A stretch of 64,000 bases of DNA. It comes from Scenedesmus sp. ARA3 (taxonomy: Eukaryota; Chlorophyta; Chlorophyceae; Sphaeropleales; Scenedesmaceae). The stretch covers positions 62,001-126,000 of the forward strand of contig RWJK01000306.1 in assembly GCA_004335835.1 (NCBI GenBank). Reading direction: 5' to 3'. The notes beneath the pieces are model-generated. The model ran no database searches and was not told the DNA's origin. It worked only from the letters and a program-made list of their open reading frames with translations. Below are positions 46,201 through 59,555 of this stretch, piece after piece (the stretch's first letter is position 1; every line of letters begins with the position of its first letter). The translations under genes and the position numbers were made by a program.

Positions 46201-47904
46201 CTGAACGTGCCTATGCCAGCACAAAAAGGCAGCAGTTTGCAGTGCGCAGACCTCTGAGCCAGCTGCAAATGCTGATGTTGCTGTGCTGGTGTGCTGCTGC
46301 CCCCGCAGGCTCCGGCGACTACAAGACCAGCTGGACCATCCGCAATGGCGGCTGGCCGCGCTACATCTCCACCAACATTGCGGGCATGTGGCGCCAGGTG
46401 TTCAAGGTCAAGGAGGTCAAGGGCCTGGAGGTGGGTGCTGCTGCTGTATGTTATCAAACACGTTTTCAAACAACCCAGCACCTCTTGGGTGGTCACTGGC
46501 AGGCGGTGCTGTGGCTGCTGCTGCTGTTGTGCTATTTGATGTCCTGGCTGGACACGGGCATGTTGCAGAGAAACAAGCATGCAGTGCCGTCCCACGCCTA
46601 GCACAAGAATCTAAAGCACATCACATCACGCATCTGTTAGCCTGAACTGTGTGTGCTGCTGCTGCTTGCAGGACAATGACTTCAAGTTTATTGCCAACCG
46701 CTCAGTGAGGCCCGGCTTCAAGCCAGACACGGCAAAGGCCTCCAACGAGTGAGTGCAGGCATCTGCACAGCGCTGCTGTTAAGACAAAAAGTTTATCTAC
46801 GTTCCCAATACCTACATGCACAGCTAGCCGCACACCTAGCCAGCATCAGCTGCTTACGTTGCTTTGCATCATCCATGTATCTCCCCTGCCTCACTCTTCC
46901 GCCTGCCCTGCCTGAATCTTGTGTGTATCTATGCATATGTCTTTGCAGCCACGCCGCACCGCTGCTGCCGGCAGTGACGGAGGGTGATGAGGAGGATGAG
47001 CAGTCACAGGAGGACATGCTCAGTGCTGGATTCCGCGGCACAGCAGCAGCCTTCCAGCGTATCCCTGCCTCGGGCAACGCCTGCGCTGCTTCCGAGTCTG
47101 TTGAGAGCCTGGCTCCTGCCGGGGCTGACGACGATGTGCCGCTGCGCGGTGACACCCCAGGGCTGTTCAAGCAGATGTCCGCCAAGCTGGGCCAGGTGAG
47201 GCTGCCGTGGATGCACGGTGTTTATACTTTTGTGTTGATGTGCAGAATTCACATGCCTGCGTGCGTCAACGAGCTCAACGCCTTGCTGATCAGCCCGCTG
47301 GTGAGGCTGGCTGGTGAGGTGAGGCTGTCAATAGTGTTGGGATGCTTTCTGGATGCGTGACGAAAAAGGATGCTCAACTGGAGGTGCTGAACCTGGCACA
47401 AACGCCTATACTCCCTTATCTCATTGGTGGACGTCACAGGCATGCACGAGTTGCCTTGCGTTTGTGATCTTCCCGTGTGGCACCTTGCTGATTGACCGGC
47501 CTTGTCTGCGCAGCTTCAGAGGCAGCACGCAGATGCAAGCAAGCCACACAAGCTGTGAGCCTGCTGCCCTCCTGCACAGCTGCATGCCCTTTGCTGTGCT
47601 GTGCTATCCTGGCCTCTGCAGTCCTGCAGCGGCCAGCGCACAGCCAGCGGGCATGCAGTGTGTCTGATGTGGCATCAGGTGCACGCGCTGCGCGGCTGTG
47701 CACGCGTCCGTGCTGCGGCTGATGTTGCCTGCCTCTCCGCTGCTGCTGCTGCTGTTGCTGCAGTCGCTGAGCTACAAGGCAGCCAGCATGTCGGATGTGG
47801 CGCAGGGCAGTGTGTCAGGTGGCATGCTGGCCACTCTGTCCAAGCCCATGCAGCGCCTCAGCCGCAGCGCAACGCCTGCAGTGAGGCGCGACAAGGACGT
47901 GTGA
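42146..47904 (+). CDS. Fatty acyl reductase, alcohol-forming type (FAR / male-sterility family)
   Basis: Fourteen exons (42146-42263, 42400-42464, 42712-42825, 43212-43577, 43976-44024, 44320-44451, 44680-44775, 45091-45386, 45559-45634, 45918-46016, 46309-46430, 46672-46748, 46949-47195, 47764-47904) join in phase into 665 aa. The Rossmann loop TGASGYIG (39-46) and IYVLIRGK mark the NAD(P)H site. HSAASIQLEADV, NYLGTRRLLALA and VHVSTAYVN are family signatures. Y235xxxK239 (YTLGK) is the catalytic pair, and IVRPSLVTG follows. The middle region (HVWDAVPGDVVSGVILAAAA) matches the end of the NAD-binding domain, and the FAR C-terminal region follows. Family knowledge: reduction of fatty acyl-CoA or acyl-ACP to a primary alcohol for wax esters or ether lipids. 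The last about 120 residues, acidic then basic, extend beyond the usual length. Intron 13 (47196-47763) could hide another small exon. Confidence 0.87.
43065..43145 (+). repeat. Copy of fatty acyl reductase exon 4 start with acceptor
   Basis: After a CAG at 43072-43074 comes GTTGAGCTGCTGGAGGGAGA, continuing as CTCAACTCCGACGACCTGGG. It is almost identical to the start of true exon 4 at 43212, 137 bp downstream, over about 55 bases. It then diverges into a frame that stops at TGA (43144-43146). Confidence 0.93.
43161..43202 (+). repeat. (CTG)n tract before reductase exon 4
   Basis: About fourteen CTG units lie between the decoy and the true exon 4 acceptor and end 7 bp before the latter. Confidence 0.9.
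44893..44940 (+). repeat. Copy of fatty acyl reductase exon 7 end
   Basis: GTGGCCATGGTGCCCACACACGTGTGGGACGCGGTGCCAG style sequence (about 38 bases) repeats the end of exon 7 (true end 44775) with the copy ending at 44933, 158 bp on. The copy has lost the donor: GTGGGT is replaced by TGCGCA. A run of CAG units follows. Confidence 0.9.
46088..46140 (+). repeat. Copy of fatty acyl reductase exon 10 end with donor
   Basis: CTGCTGCAGCTGGAAGCGCA and then GCTGGATGCGGGTGATGCAG before GTGGGT repeat the exon 10 end (true end 46016, before GTGAGG). The copy ends at 46134, 118 bp away, with only a few substitutions and an intact GT. Confidence 0.92.
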
Positions 47905-49890
47905 AGAAGCGCAGAGCCAGGGCGCATGCCTGCCACGGGCTAGAGGCCTAGCAGAGCCTGAGCAGCTGCAGGGGCGTGTGAAGGCACACACTGGGCTTGA
48001 CTGTAGAAGGTGTCTGGTGGAGGCCTATGTGCAGTCGGCGGCTGCCGTGCTAGGTGGGGTGTTTCAAGTGCTTACTACTAGTAGTGGTAGGATATGTCGG
48101 CAGTGCGCGCATGCGCGCCATAGCTAGCGCAGGACGGTTGAGCAGTGCTCCGCATGCACTACATGCAGATCATGATGCAGTGGTGTGCTGTGGCTGAATT
48201 GGCAGCACGCACGGCGTCCTATGTTGTGTGCAAGGTTGCGTCCCAAGGGGTGGGGCATACATTGGTGTGGGCTGGGCTAGTAGTAGAGCAGTACTTGTAG
48301 CTACTAGGGGCAGGAGCCAACAGCGGAGTTGGAATTTGGTCATGGACACAGTTGTGCTGCAAGGGCCCCGCATACAGTAGAGTTGAGATGTTCCAGCAAC
48401 CTGTGGAATGTGCACGAGCGCATGCATAGGTAGCTGAGTGCTTTGGACTGTGTGTATATGGGGGTAGCAGTTCAGGTTGTTTGTGGGGTGGCGACTCTAA
48501 TCGCTGTTGTTGTTTTGTGATGGTGAGGTTGTGGTGTAGGTCGTTGCTAGCAATCGCTGATCAGGGGGCTGCAAGTTGGCACGACCGTGTGTGCGGTCTG
48601 CTGGCTGCAAGACAACAGGGAACATAACAGCACAAGTTATCAGCAGAGCACATCATTTTACTGCTTTGAAGGCTTTGATTCTGCTGTGCAGCAGGCTGTG
48701 TGCAAGTGGATCTCTTTAAAGTAGCTACTCAATGGTGCCTTGCAGAGCTTGTGCATACTTCGAAGAATTTGACTTACTGTATAGATCTGTAAAGGGGAAT
48801 AACATTCATGTTTGTGTCTGTATTTCTTCAGTTCGTGGATGGTGGCTTAGGCCCTGCCTACGGTAGGCAGTTAAATAATGGATGAGGGTCAAGCGATTGA
48901 GCCTGCCGTGCTCACTGAGTGGCCAGCAGCTGCTGTTGGTGGCATTGGCTGGCACATCTGCAGCATTTCAGGGCATGAGACCTGCGATGTTCAGCATTGT
49001 CGTGCGGTTGCGTGCTTCAGTCGCCGCAGGCAGCACATTGCTGAGCAAGCTTTCCTAGCCTAGCTGAGCTAGCCAGCTGCTCGGCTTGTTGACACACTCC
49101 CCGCAAAGTAGCGATGTGGTCCTGCGCAACACAACATGTATTATTAGTGTATTTTAGGTCATCGTCTTGGATCTCTGCCTGGCGCGGTGCCCATATCGCG
49201 GTGATATTCATAGGCCGGGCGGGAACGATACGGCTGAATGACGGCGCTCAACTTGTTGAGATTTCGCACGCGGCGTTATACGACACGATGCGACAGCAGT
49301 GGGCCTGGCCCTCTAAACGCCGCACGACGATCAACAGCACAGCATTGCCCGGGTCCGAAATCGTCGCGCCAACAGGCAGGTCATGTGTGCAGATCATGTC
49401 TCAGACCCAGGCGTTGGCAGTCGCTGAGCAGCTGAAACATACATTGCAGGTAAACACACCAGCTGCTCTCTTGCAACCCTTTGCTGTTGATACTAGTTTG
49501 CTGGCCCATGGCTGCAGGCAGGCTGGTGCTGCTCAGTGCAGGCATCCTCAATAGCGTCAATTGCTCGACGTGCTCGCTGCACGCTGCTTGGTTACTGCGG
49601 CGGCCACGCCTGTATCCCAAAACTTTTGTGCTGTGTACCCTGCATGTCTTGCCCACTGACAGCCCAAAGCCAGCTACTGCTGCAATAGACAGGTGATGCG
49701 TATAACGAGTTACAGCACGCTGCTGTGCTCCCAAGCACCAGGGCAGTGCTGCGGCAGCTGTGTCACGCCCAGCGCTTCTGGCACACGCTGCTGCTGCTAC
49801 CGGCAGCAGCTGCGGCGCTGTATCTCAAGCGCGCTGCTGCACAGAAGCGCTCGTCACCATGCAACGTGTTATGTAACACGATGAGGCTGC
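47905..49890. other. Intergenic region between convergent reductase and RPS11 genes
   Basis: About 2 kb holding two 3' ends. No credible gene or RNA gene is seen. Parts near 48640-48860 are AT-richer than average. Confidence 0.5.
49710..49714 (-). promoter_or_regulatory. Candidate poly(A) signal (TGTAA) of RPS11
   Basis: TGTAA on the minus strand lies 177 nt beyond the stop. Its context (GTGCTGTAAC on the minus strand) is the same 10-mer seen beyond the sterol dehydrogenase stop. The 10-mer also occurs once inside the glycosyltransferase gene near 20060, so it is not specific. Confidence 0.3.
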
Positions 49891-52960
<3,070 letters not shown>

Positions 52961-55011
52961 TTTGCCTGTTTGTCGTAACAATACACGACTGTACAGCTGA
53001 GAAAAGAGGGAGAGCTACGCTCCCGGGCAGGATATCAAGCACAGCTGAACTTTCACACAGCTAAACCGCGAAAGCCCTTAGCGGTGCTCTGCCACCTGTG
53101 TCCCTTTAGCGCGGAACCTGCTCAGACACCTGTATGAGCTTAAGTTTCTGACGCGTTGTGCAGTGCGTTGTTATTGCTGCCAGCTCTGGGTATCAATGCT
53201 GTGGTGCAGCACCACCAGGTGCTGCTGTGCCGCATTTATTGCTGCCGGTCGGTGTTACAGATCATCACGGTCGTGCTGCTGATTGCAATCGACACATCTG
53301 GCAGCAGCAACAGCACTAGCAGCAGCCTCTGCAAAGGGAGCAGCAGCAGCAGCAACATCAGCAGCAGCAACACCAACATCAGCTGTAGTAAACAGCAACA
53401 GCAGCAACGGTAGATTGGTGTGCTGTTGCACGGGCAGCAGGCGAGATCAAAATGATCAGTGTTGCGTGGACTTCAATGTGTTTAGATGTCTCAATCACCA
53501 CCGCTGCCAGCTCTCAGGCGTGACTTACACTGAGGGTGTCAACATGAGCTCAGTGCACCAGCAAATGGCGGCAGCAACAACAGGTTCGTCAGGGCTGTTG
53601 ACCAAGGACTGCCGTACTTTTATTGTTATGGAGTGCTCACATCTTATCACGGCAGTAAACTGGCTTCATTTGCAGTCCGAAGTAGACCTCTGGACCACTG
53701 CCAGTGGAGTGGCACTCGCATCATCATGTTGCTGCTGAATGCAACTGCCGGCGGCATTACCCAAATCTCTGTTACTTCCATATACAGCAGCAACTTGTAT
53801 CGGTCACATAACAACACAGGTCATCAAAGGTGTGTGGCATGCTGCTGGTCTTATACAAGATGGCGCTCAGCACCATACTGTGCAGCGGCTGTCTGCAAAT
53901 CACACAGCAGCCTCGCCGATCAACGCCGACAACCGCTTGCCAACTATTAAGGCTCCGCTGTAACGCATCACCCCTTCAGCCTGCCCCTCTACATGTGTAA
54001 AAAACCCGCACATGAAGCCCAACCCCAGCCCATATAGAACACAACAAGCCCGGCCAGTCAGGCTGACCCCGCTGCAGCTATGCGCGCAATGAAAGACACT
54101 ACACAGTTCTACACGCATCAACGCAGCACCCTGCAGGAGGGCGTTCTTTCAAAATTGGTGCAGCAGCGATCGTTGCATCAGCAGAGCAACCTGTGTGCAG
54201 CGCAGCCGGCTGTCAAGGGACAGACCACTGCTACAAAGGTGCACCAAAGCATCTGCTGCTTTTGCCATGCTGTCATTTGCTACTTACAACAGCGTAGCAA
54301 ACAAGAAACGGCACACATGCACAGTGCCGTGGCATGTTTCCTGTCACAGCCACGCAAGCATGCCAGCATGTCGCACAGCCGTGTATGACGCTCTTCAGCC
54401 GCAGCTAACAGTGTAGCCGACGACGGCGCAAACACTACGTAACCATGCAGCAGCTGCAGCAACAACTCATGATAGGGTGTAAGCTTCTGCATGCAACAGC
54501 CTCCTATGCTCAGCATTGCACATGCTGCACACCTTGTCAAGCCAAAACGCATTATGACAGCAGAGCCGTCATTCCACAAACAACCCTGCCGTGTGACAGC
54601 CTGATGTAACTAGCGCGTGACCAGGTTGCACGAAGACATCCACTGCACCACCGCACAGCGCTCTCTGCTGTCTGATATCGCAACAGCGCAAGCCATGCAG
54701 TCCTCAGCTGCGTCATTCCCGGCAGAGCAGAGGCTTCCTCCAGAGTATGCACAACAACTCTTCGCCAGGGCACTGCTCAGACTGATGTGCGTGTGTGTGG
54801 CTGCACATGATGCTGTCTCGCCTGGCTGCTTGCAACACCAGTGCACAGCCCGTGCATTGCACTCACCATTGCACCACCGCCAACAGCTCTGCTGACAAGC
54901 TCACTGAATACTCCGAGTAGCAGTTGCTGCACGCCGCCAGGCAATCACACGCCAGCACAACTGCCGCTGCAGCGCAACTCACGCAACCGGGCTGCCAGCT
55001 CACATGCCAGC
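52961..55011. promoter_or_regulatory. Upstream region of RPS11 and 3' end of the carboxyltransferase gene
   Basis: About 2 kb with no credible gene. The RPS11 promoter should lie near 52961-53150, where no TATA box is obvious. Short CAG/CAA-rich patches occur at 53300-53410. Confidence 0.45.
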
Positions 55012-58000
55012 TCAGACTGCAGCTTCCTGCTTGGCTGCTGCAGCGGGCGCTGGCGCTGTGCTTCTGCTGCCGGCTGCTGCCTGCTTGCGCCTGCGCGCCT
55101 CCACCATGGACACCGCCATCTCCATCACGCCAGACCTGCGGCAGCAGCAGCAGGAGCAGCAGCAGCATAAAGCCTCAGTCAGAGTTTGAAGCCCACTGCG
55201 CCGTCCGTTTCCAATCTGTGGGTCGCGCGCTGCCGCCTGTTGCCGCAGCGCACAACACAGTAGCCCACACAACAGCAAACAGCGAGCTAGCTATACACAC
55301 ATGCGCATGCAGGCACGCAATGCTTGCTGACTTCACAGTCCCTCATACAAGTGCATTCACAACAATCTGACATCAAGCAGATCGCTGCCACACTGCGCCA
55401 CCCACCTGCCCAGGCCTGGCGGCTGCACCGGCTTGTTGGTCCAGTCAGCCTTCTCCACCAGGGTGGCATCCCATGCCTCGTCAGCGTTCACGCTGCTCTC
55501 AATGTAGGCGGCCTCCGCCTCGTTGAGCGCCCAGGTGCCTGCATCAGTCTGCACGCCGGCTGCGCTGGCGCGCTCGCTGCGCACGTTGCGCCAGTCTGCG
55601 CCGCGCACCACCCACTCCTCAAACTGGCCCAGCTTGCGGAACTTCTGGTACCTGTGCGGTGGAGCCAGCATGCATGTTTTGCAGTGATGTTCAAGCACTC
55701 TGCGGCCACACGCTACACACCAAGAGACTGTGCAGCGTCAGGTCCCAGGGAATGGAGCATCACACAGCATGCAGGTTGCACCCCGACGCATGAATTATGA
55801 GCGGACGCTCCGCGTAGCATAACAAAGCGTCCAAATGACAACCACGAACAGCATGCAGGCTTCGCAACTGTGCTGTGTGTCCCGCTGCGTGTGTTGCTGT
55901 CTGTCCCGCTGCGTGTGTTGCTGCGTGTCCCTCACCTGTCCAGCTGGATCTCGCGCTCGCTCATGGGCTCGTAGTGCCTGAATGTGCTGAGGATGGCGGC
56001 CTTGATGGCAGGGAAGGCGGCCACGGGGTCGGAATGCGCCCCACCCAGCGGCTCAGGAATGACCTCGTCCATGACCTCCAGCCGCACCAGCTGGTCAGCA
56101 GTGATGCGCAGCGCCTCAGTGGCCTGCAGAGAAATTGTGAAAGTGTCCAATTGTCAATGGGCATTGCGCGGTGAGCAGGAAGTGACCTCGTCCATGACCT
56201 CCAGCTGCACCAGCTCACTTTCGGTGATTGTGCAGCGCCTCAATGGCCTGCATGTGGCCGCAGAACGTGTGCGGGATGCTGAACATTGACATGTGACAAT
56301 GTGTGTGCAGGATTCACTGGTAGCTGATGGCTGGTTGTGCGGGGTGCTTGTGGTGTGAGATGTGGTGCGAGGTGGCATGCTCATTAGCCAGCTAGATGCC
56401 GCAATGTGCAGCCCTTTGCCCAAGGCACCTGCTGCGGAGCTGCACGCAGATGACTGGATGCGGCTGAGCGGATGCTGCACTGCGCTGCTTGTTGTGTGCG
56501 CTGTCATCCGTGCATTGGCAACAACAGCTGCCGTTGCCATTGCTGCCTGCTAGACGCACCTGGTTGCTGGCTGAGCGGCTCTTCCACAGGATGGCTGCGC
56601 ACGCCTCTGGGCTGGCCACGTAGTACACGCTGTTCTCCATGATCAGGTTCTTGTTGGCGCAGCCGATGGCCAGCGCGCCGCCCGAACCGCCCTCGCCGAT
56701 CACCACGCTGATGACAGGCACGCGCAGGCCAAACATCTCACGCAGGTTGTACGCGATGGCCTCGCCCTGCACATGCAGCATGCATCACGTTCAGGTGTTG
56801 AGCTGTGCGTGCTGGCGGTTTCAAGACCATGGCACAGCATGCTGCTGAAAGCGAGCCCATGCAGTGCTGTAGGTCTGCAGGCAGCCCAAACTTGCAACGG
56901 GTGCTGCCGCAAGCTCCAGTGCCGCTGCAGCTGCCTGTCAAAAACTGCTGACAGCAGCACAGCTGCACAAAGTAACCACTGTACTGACGCTGCTGCTGCT
57001 GCTGTCTCACCTGGCCCAGCTCCTCTGCTTTCTTGCCGGCATACGCGCCAGGCGTGTCCACAAAGGTGACGATGGGCAGCCCAAACTTGTTGGCGTGGCG
57101 CATGAAGCGCATGGCCTTGCGGTAGCCGTTGGGCTGCGGCATGCCAAAGTTGCGGCGGATGTTCTCCTGCAGGGGCAACAGTGGCAAGACAGCGATTGCT
57201 GACGTGAGGCAGTGCTCCCCAATGTCTCATCGCAGCAGTGCGGCGCAAGAACGATGCAGATGTTGCTGTGGCGTAGATAGTGACAGACTCGAGATGGTAT
57301 GTGCAACATGGCGCCCAGCAGCGACGAGCAGCAACGCCATGATGTGCAGCACTGGCAAGGTTGCACCTGTCAGAGCGGCAGCTGCAGCACAACCATAGAT
57401 ACGCATGCACCGCGCCCGAATAGCAGCTAAACACTGGCAAAACCCTTCCTGCAAGGTGCTGAGATCACGCCGCTCACAAGCCACAGCTGTGCACAGTCGG
57501 TGGCCAGTGCCGCTAGCACGTCAGCACAACCTGTAACATCAACTTTCATGCATGCGCTGGTTCAGCATGCGTGCGACCAACTGCCAATGTGTGCTCTGCT
57601 ACTCCTGCAAACATTTGCATCTGCAACAGCACATGCACCCACCTTGATGTTGCAACAGCACATGCACCCACCTTGGTGTTGCAACAGCACATGCACCCAC
57701 CTTGGTGTTGCNNNNNNNNNNNNNNNNNNNNNNNNNNNNNNNNNNNNNNNNNNNNNNNNNNNNNNNNNNNNNNNNNNNNNNNNNNNNNNNNNNNNNNNNN
57801 NNNNNNNNNNNNNNNNNNNNNTGTTGCAACAGCACATGCACCCACCTTGGTGTTGCAACAGCACATGCACCCACCTTGGTGTTGCGGCCCTTCTGGTGGC
57901 CGATGAACATGAAGCTCACGCCATCCATGCTGCCGATGCCACACACGATCGCCGGGTCATCCAGGCCTGCCCTGTCGCCGTGCAGCTCCACAAACTTGTC

Positions 58001-59179
58001 TGTGATGTTGAGGATGATGTCCAGGCAGGTGGGCCTGTTGGGGTGGCGGGCCACCTGCAGGCGCTGCGTGGGCGTAAGCCGGCTGTATGTCTCCTTGCGA
58101 AGCTGCAGGACACACAGGCAACAGACGAGGGTCAGACAGAGAGAATGGCAACAGCATGATGGAAAGGAGGTGACAGGCATGCGTGGGCGTGCGCCGGCTG
58201 TACGTCTCCCTGCGCAGCTGCTGGAAGACAAGTTGCAGGAAAGATAGGTGCAGCAAGATGCAGAGCTCAGGCGCAGAGGGTTGGGTGAACAGCATGACGA
58301 CAGCATGATAGCGACAGCATGAGACATGAGATTCAACATATGTTTGTGCTACTGGCATGTCACCGACGCTCAGAAGGATCTGCATGTGAGGATCAGCAGT
58401 CGCTCCATGTGCATGTTCACACCTGGGCTGGCAGGTCTGGCAGTTGACAACGCATGCTGCACACTTTAAACGGCACGCGCCCCCAGAGCATGCAGCACAG
58501 CTGCAGTATCTACTAACACAGGCTTCCGTGCAGCAGTTGCTGAGCTGCGTAAGCAGCATGCTGACATGCATGTGCTGCAGCAGCGCGCACAACTGACAGA
58601 TAGCCTGATGAGGCCGCTGCGGCCATGCTGCCTGCTGGAGTCCAATGCTGGCCTGACAGCAGTGCCAAAGTACAGCACATGTTCCCAGCTTCCAATGTGT
58701 AGCTTATAAGGCACGCTGCATCAGCCATGCAGCGGTCCCGGACTGGTGCCCAAACAAAACGCACCTGCTGTGCGCGTGACTCCAGCTCTCCTATCTGGCT
58801 GCTGACATCAACGCCGTTTTCCTCTGCTACTTTGCGGACCTGCAGTATCAGAGCATGCGTGCAGCGCCTGTGAGCGTCGCACGCAACATAACGCTTGCCC
58901 AGTCTGTACTTGCTGGCGGGCCCCCACCTCCTTGATCCGCTTGTCCAGCTCCGACAGCGGCTTCTCAAAATCTAGTGTCGTGATGTTCTGGGCCCTGTCT
59001 GTTGCAGGGCCAAAGCGCGACAGGATGGTCTCCAGCCATTCCCTGCCCACTTCAGCACTCCGCTGTGCCGCATTCTTGGCAGAGAACACGCTGCACCGCA
59101 CTGGGTTAACTGTACGCCTAGAAACAGATGCAGATCGCACGCCCCCCGCCCGCTTGGTGAGGCCCTGTGCGAGAGCCAT
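55012..59179 (-). CDS. accA: Plastid acetyl-CoA carboxylase carboxyltransferase alpha subunit
   Basis: Eight exons (59179-58928, 58839-58765, 58102-57875, 57166-57011, 56766-56560, 56123-55936, 55651-55406, 55135-55012) join in phase into 491 aa. The N-terminus ([20 protein letters not shown], then RRTVNPVRC) is rich in serine and arginine and poor in acid, fitting a chloroplast transit peptide. The mature part has [69 protein letters not shown], and [20 protein letters not shown], which forms the oxyanion-hole region. These identify the alpha subunit of the multisubunit enzyme, which with the beta subunit moves carboxyl from biotin to acetyl-CoA, giving malonyl-CoA for fatty acid synthesis. 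A charged C-terminal extension (about 120 residues) exceeds the bacterial protein. Intron 3 holds a minisatellite with an assembly gap, so its true length is unknown, but the coding sequence is intact. Confidence 0.94.
56185..56250 (-). repeat. Copy of carboxyltransferase exon 6 start with acceptor
   Basis: The minus strand shows CAG then GCCATTGAGGCGCTGCACAA (true exon: GCCACTGAGGCGCTGCGCAT), and later CAGCTGGAGGTCATGGACGA. The copy starts at 56247, 124 bp upstream of the true exon start (56123). Splicing to it would hit an in-frame TGA after ten codons. Confidence 0.92.
57630..57880 (-). repeat. Minisatellite made of the exon 3 end and its splice donor
   Basis: A unit of about 28 bp repeats at least five times on both sides of a run of Ns. 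On the minus strand it reads ACACCAAGGTGGGTGCATGT then GCTGTTGCA. ACACCAAG is the end of carboxyltransferase exon 3 (true end 57875) and GTGGGT is its donor, so every unit carries a donor-like junction. Confidence 0.93.
57712..57821. other. Assembly gap (110 N)
   Basis: A run of 110 undetermined bases sits inside the 28-bp minisatellite. The array was probably collapsed or unresolved in assembly. Confidence 1.
58175..58217 (-). repeat. Copy of carboxyltransferase exon 3 start with acceptor
   Basis: The minus strand shows CAG then CTGCGCAGGGAGACGTACAG followed by CCGGCGCACGCCCACGCATG. This closely matches true exon 3 (CTTCGCAAGGAGACATACAG, start 58102) and starts 115 bp upstream at 58217. The spacing is not a multiple of three, so use of the copy would shift the frame. 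Confidence 0.92.
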
Positions 59180-59555
59180 CTCGAGTGTGCACCGTCAGCT
59201 GCAGAGCCAATTGCCAGGATCAATGCACTCTGCAAGTCACATGACCGGCGCCAATCAACGTAAGAGCAGCTTGCCAGGAATGCAATCACCACCAGCAAAC
59301 GAAGTGTAACTGCTAAACCTCAAGCTGTCCAGGTAACCAAGGGTGAGTTGTGTTTTGCCAGCTGTTTGCATGCCACCGTCGTTTGAGTTTCTTGTGTGCT
59401 AATTTGGTGACTCAGTGGTGTCTGCCAGGCATAACTTGAAGCAGAAGCGATCACAGCTTATCGAGACCCTTGTTCCTGGCTGTCACCCTTTCCACGCTGC
59501 TTGATCGTATAATCAACACTGCTTGTGGCCTTTACGGCCCGCTGCTAGGCTCCTG
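59180..59555. promoter_or_regulatory. Compact bidirectional promoter between accA and SF3B2
   Basis: Only 376 bp separate the two divergent start codons, so both promoters and both 5' untranslated regions must share this space. It is AT-richer than the flanking exons. No TATA box is clear. Confidence 0.6.

Noticed and set aside
57500..58339. Frames running through the N stretch
   Set aside because: They translate undetermined bases and minisatellite, and they overlap the accA exon on the other strand or in intron.
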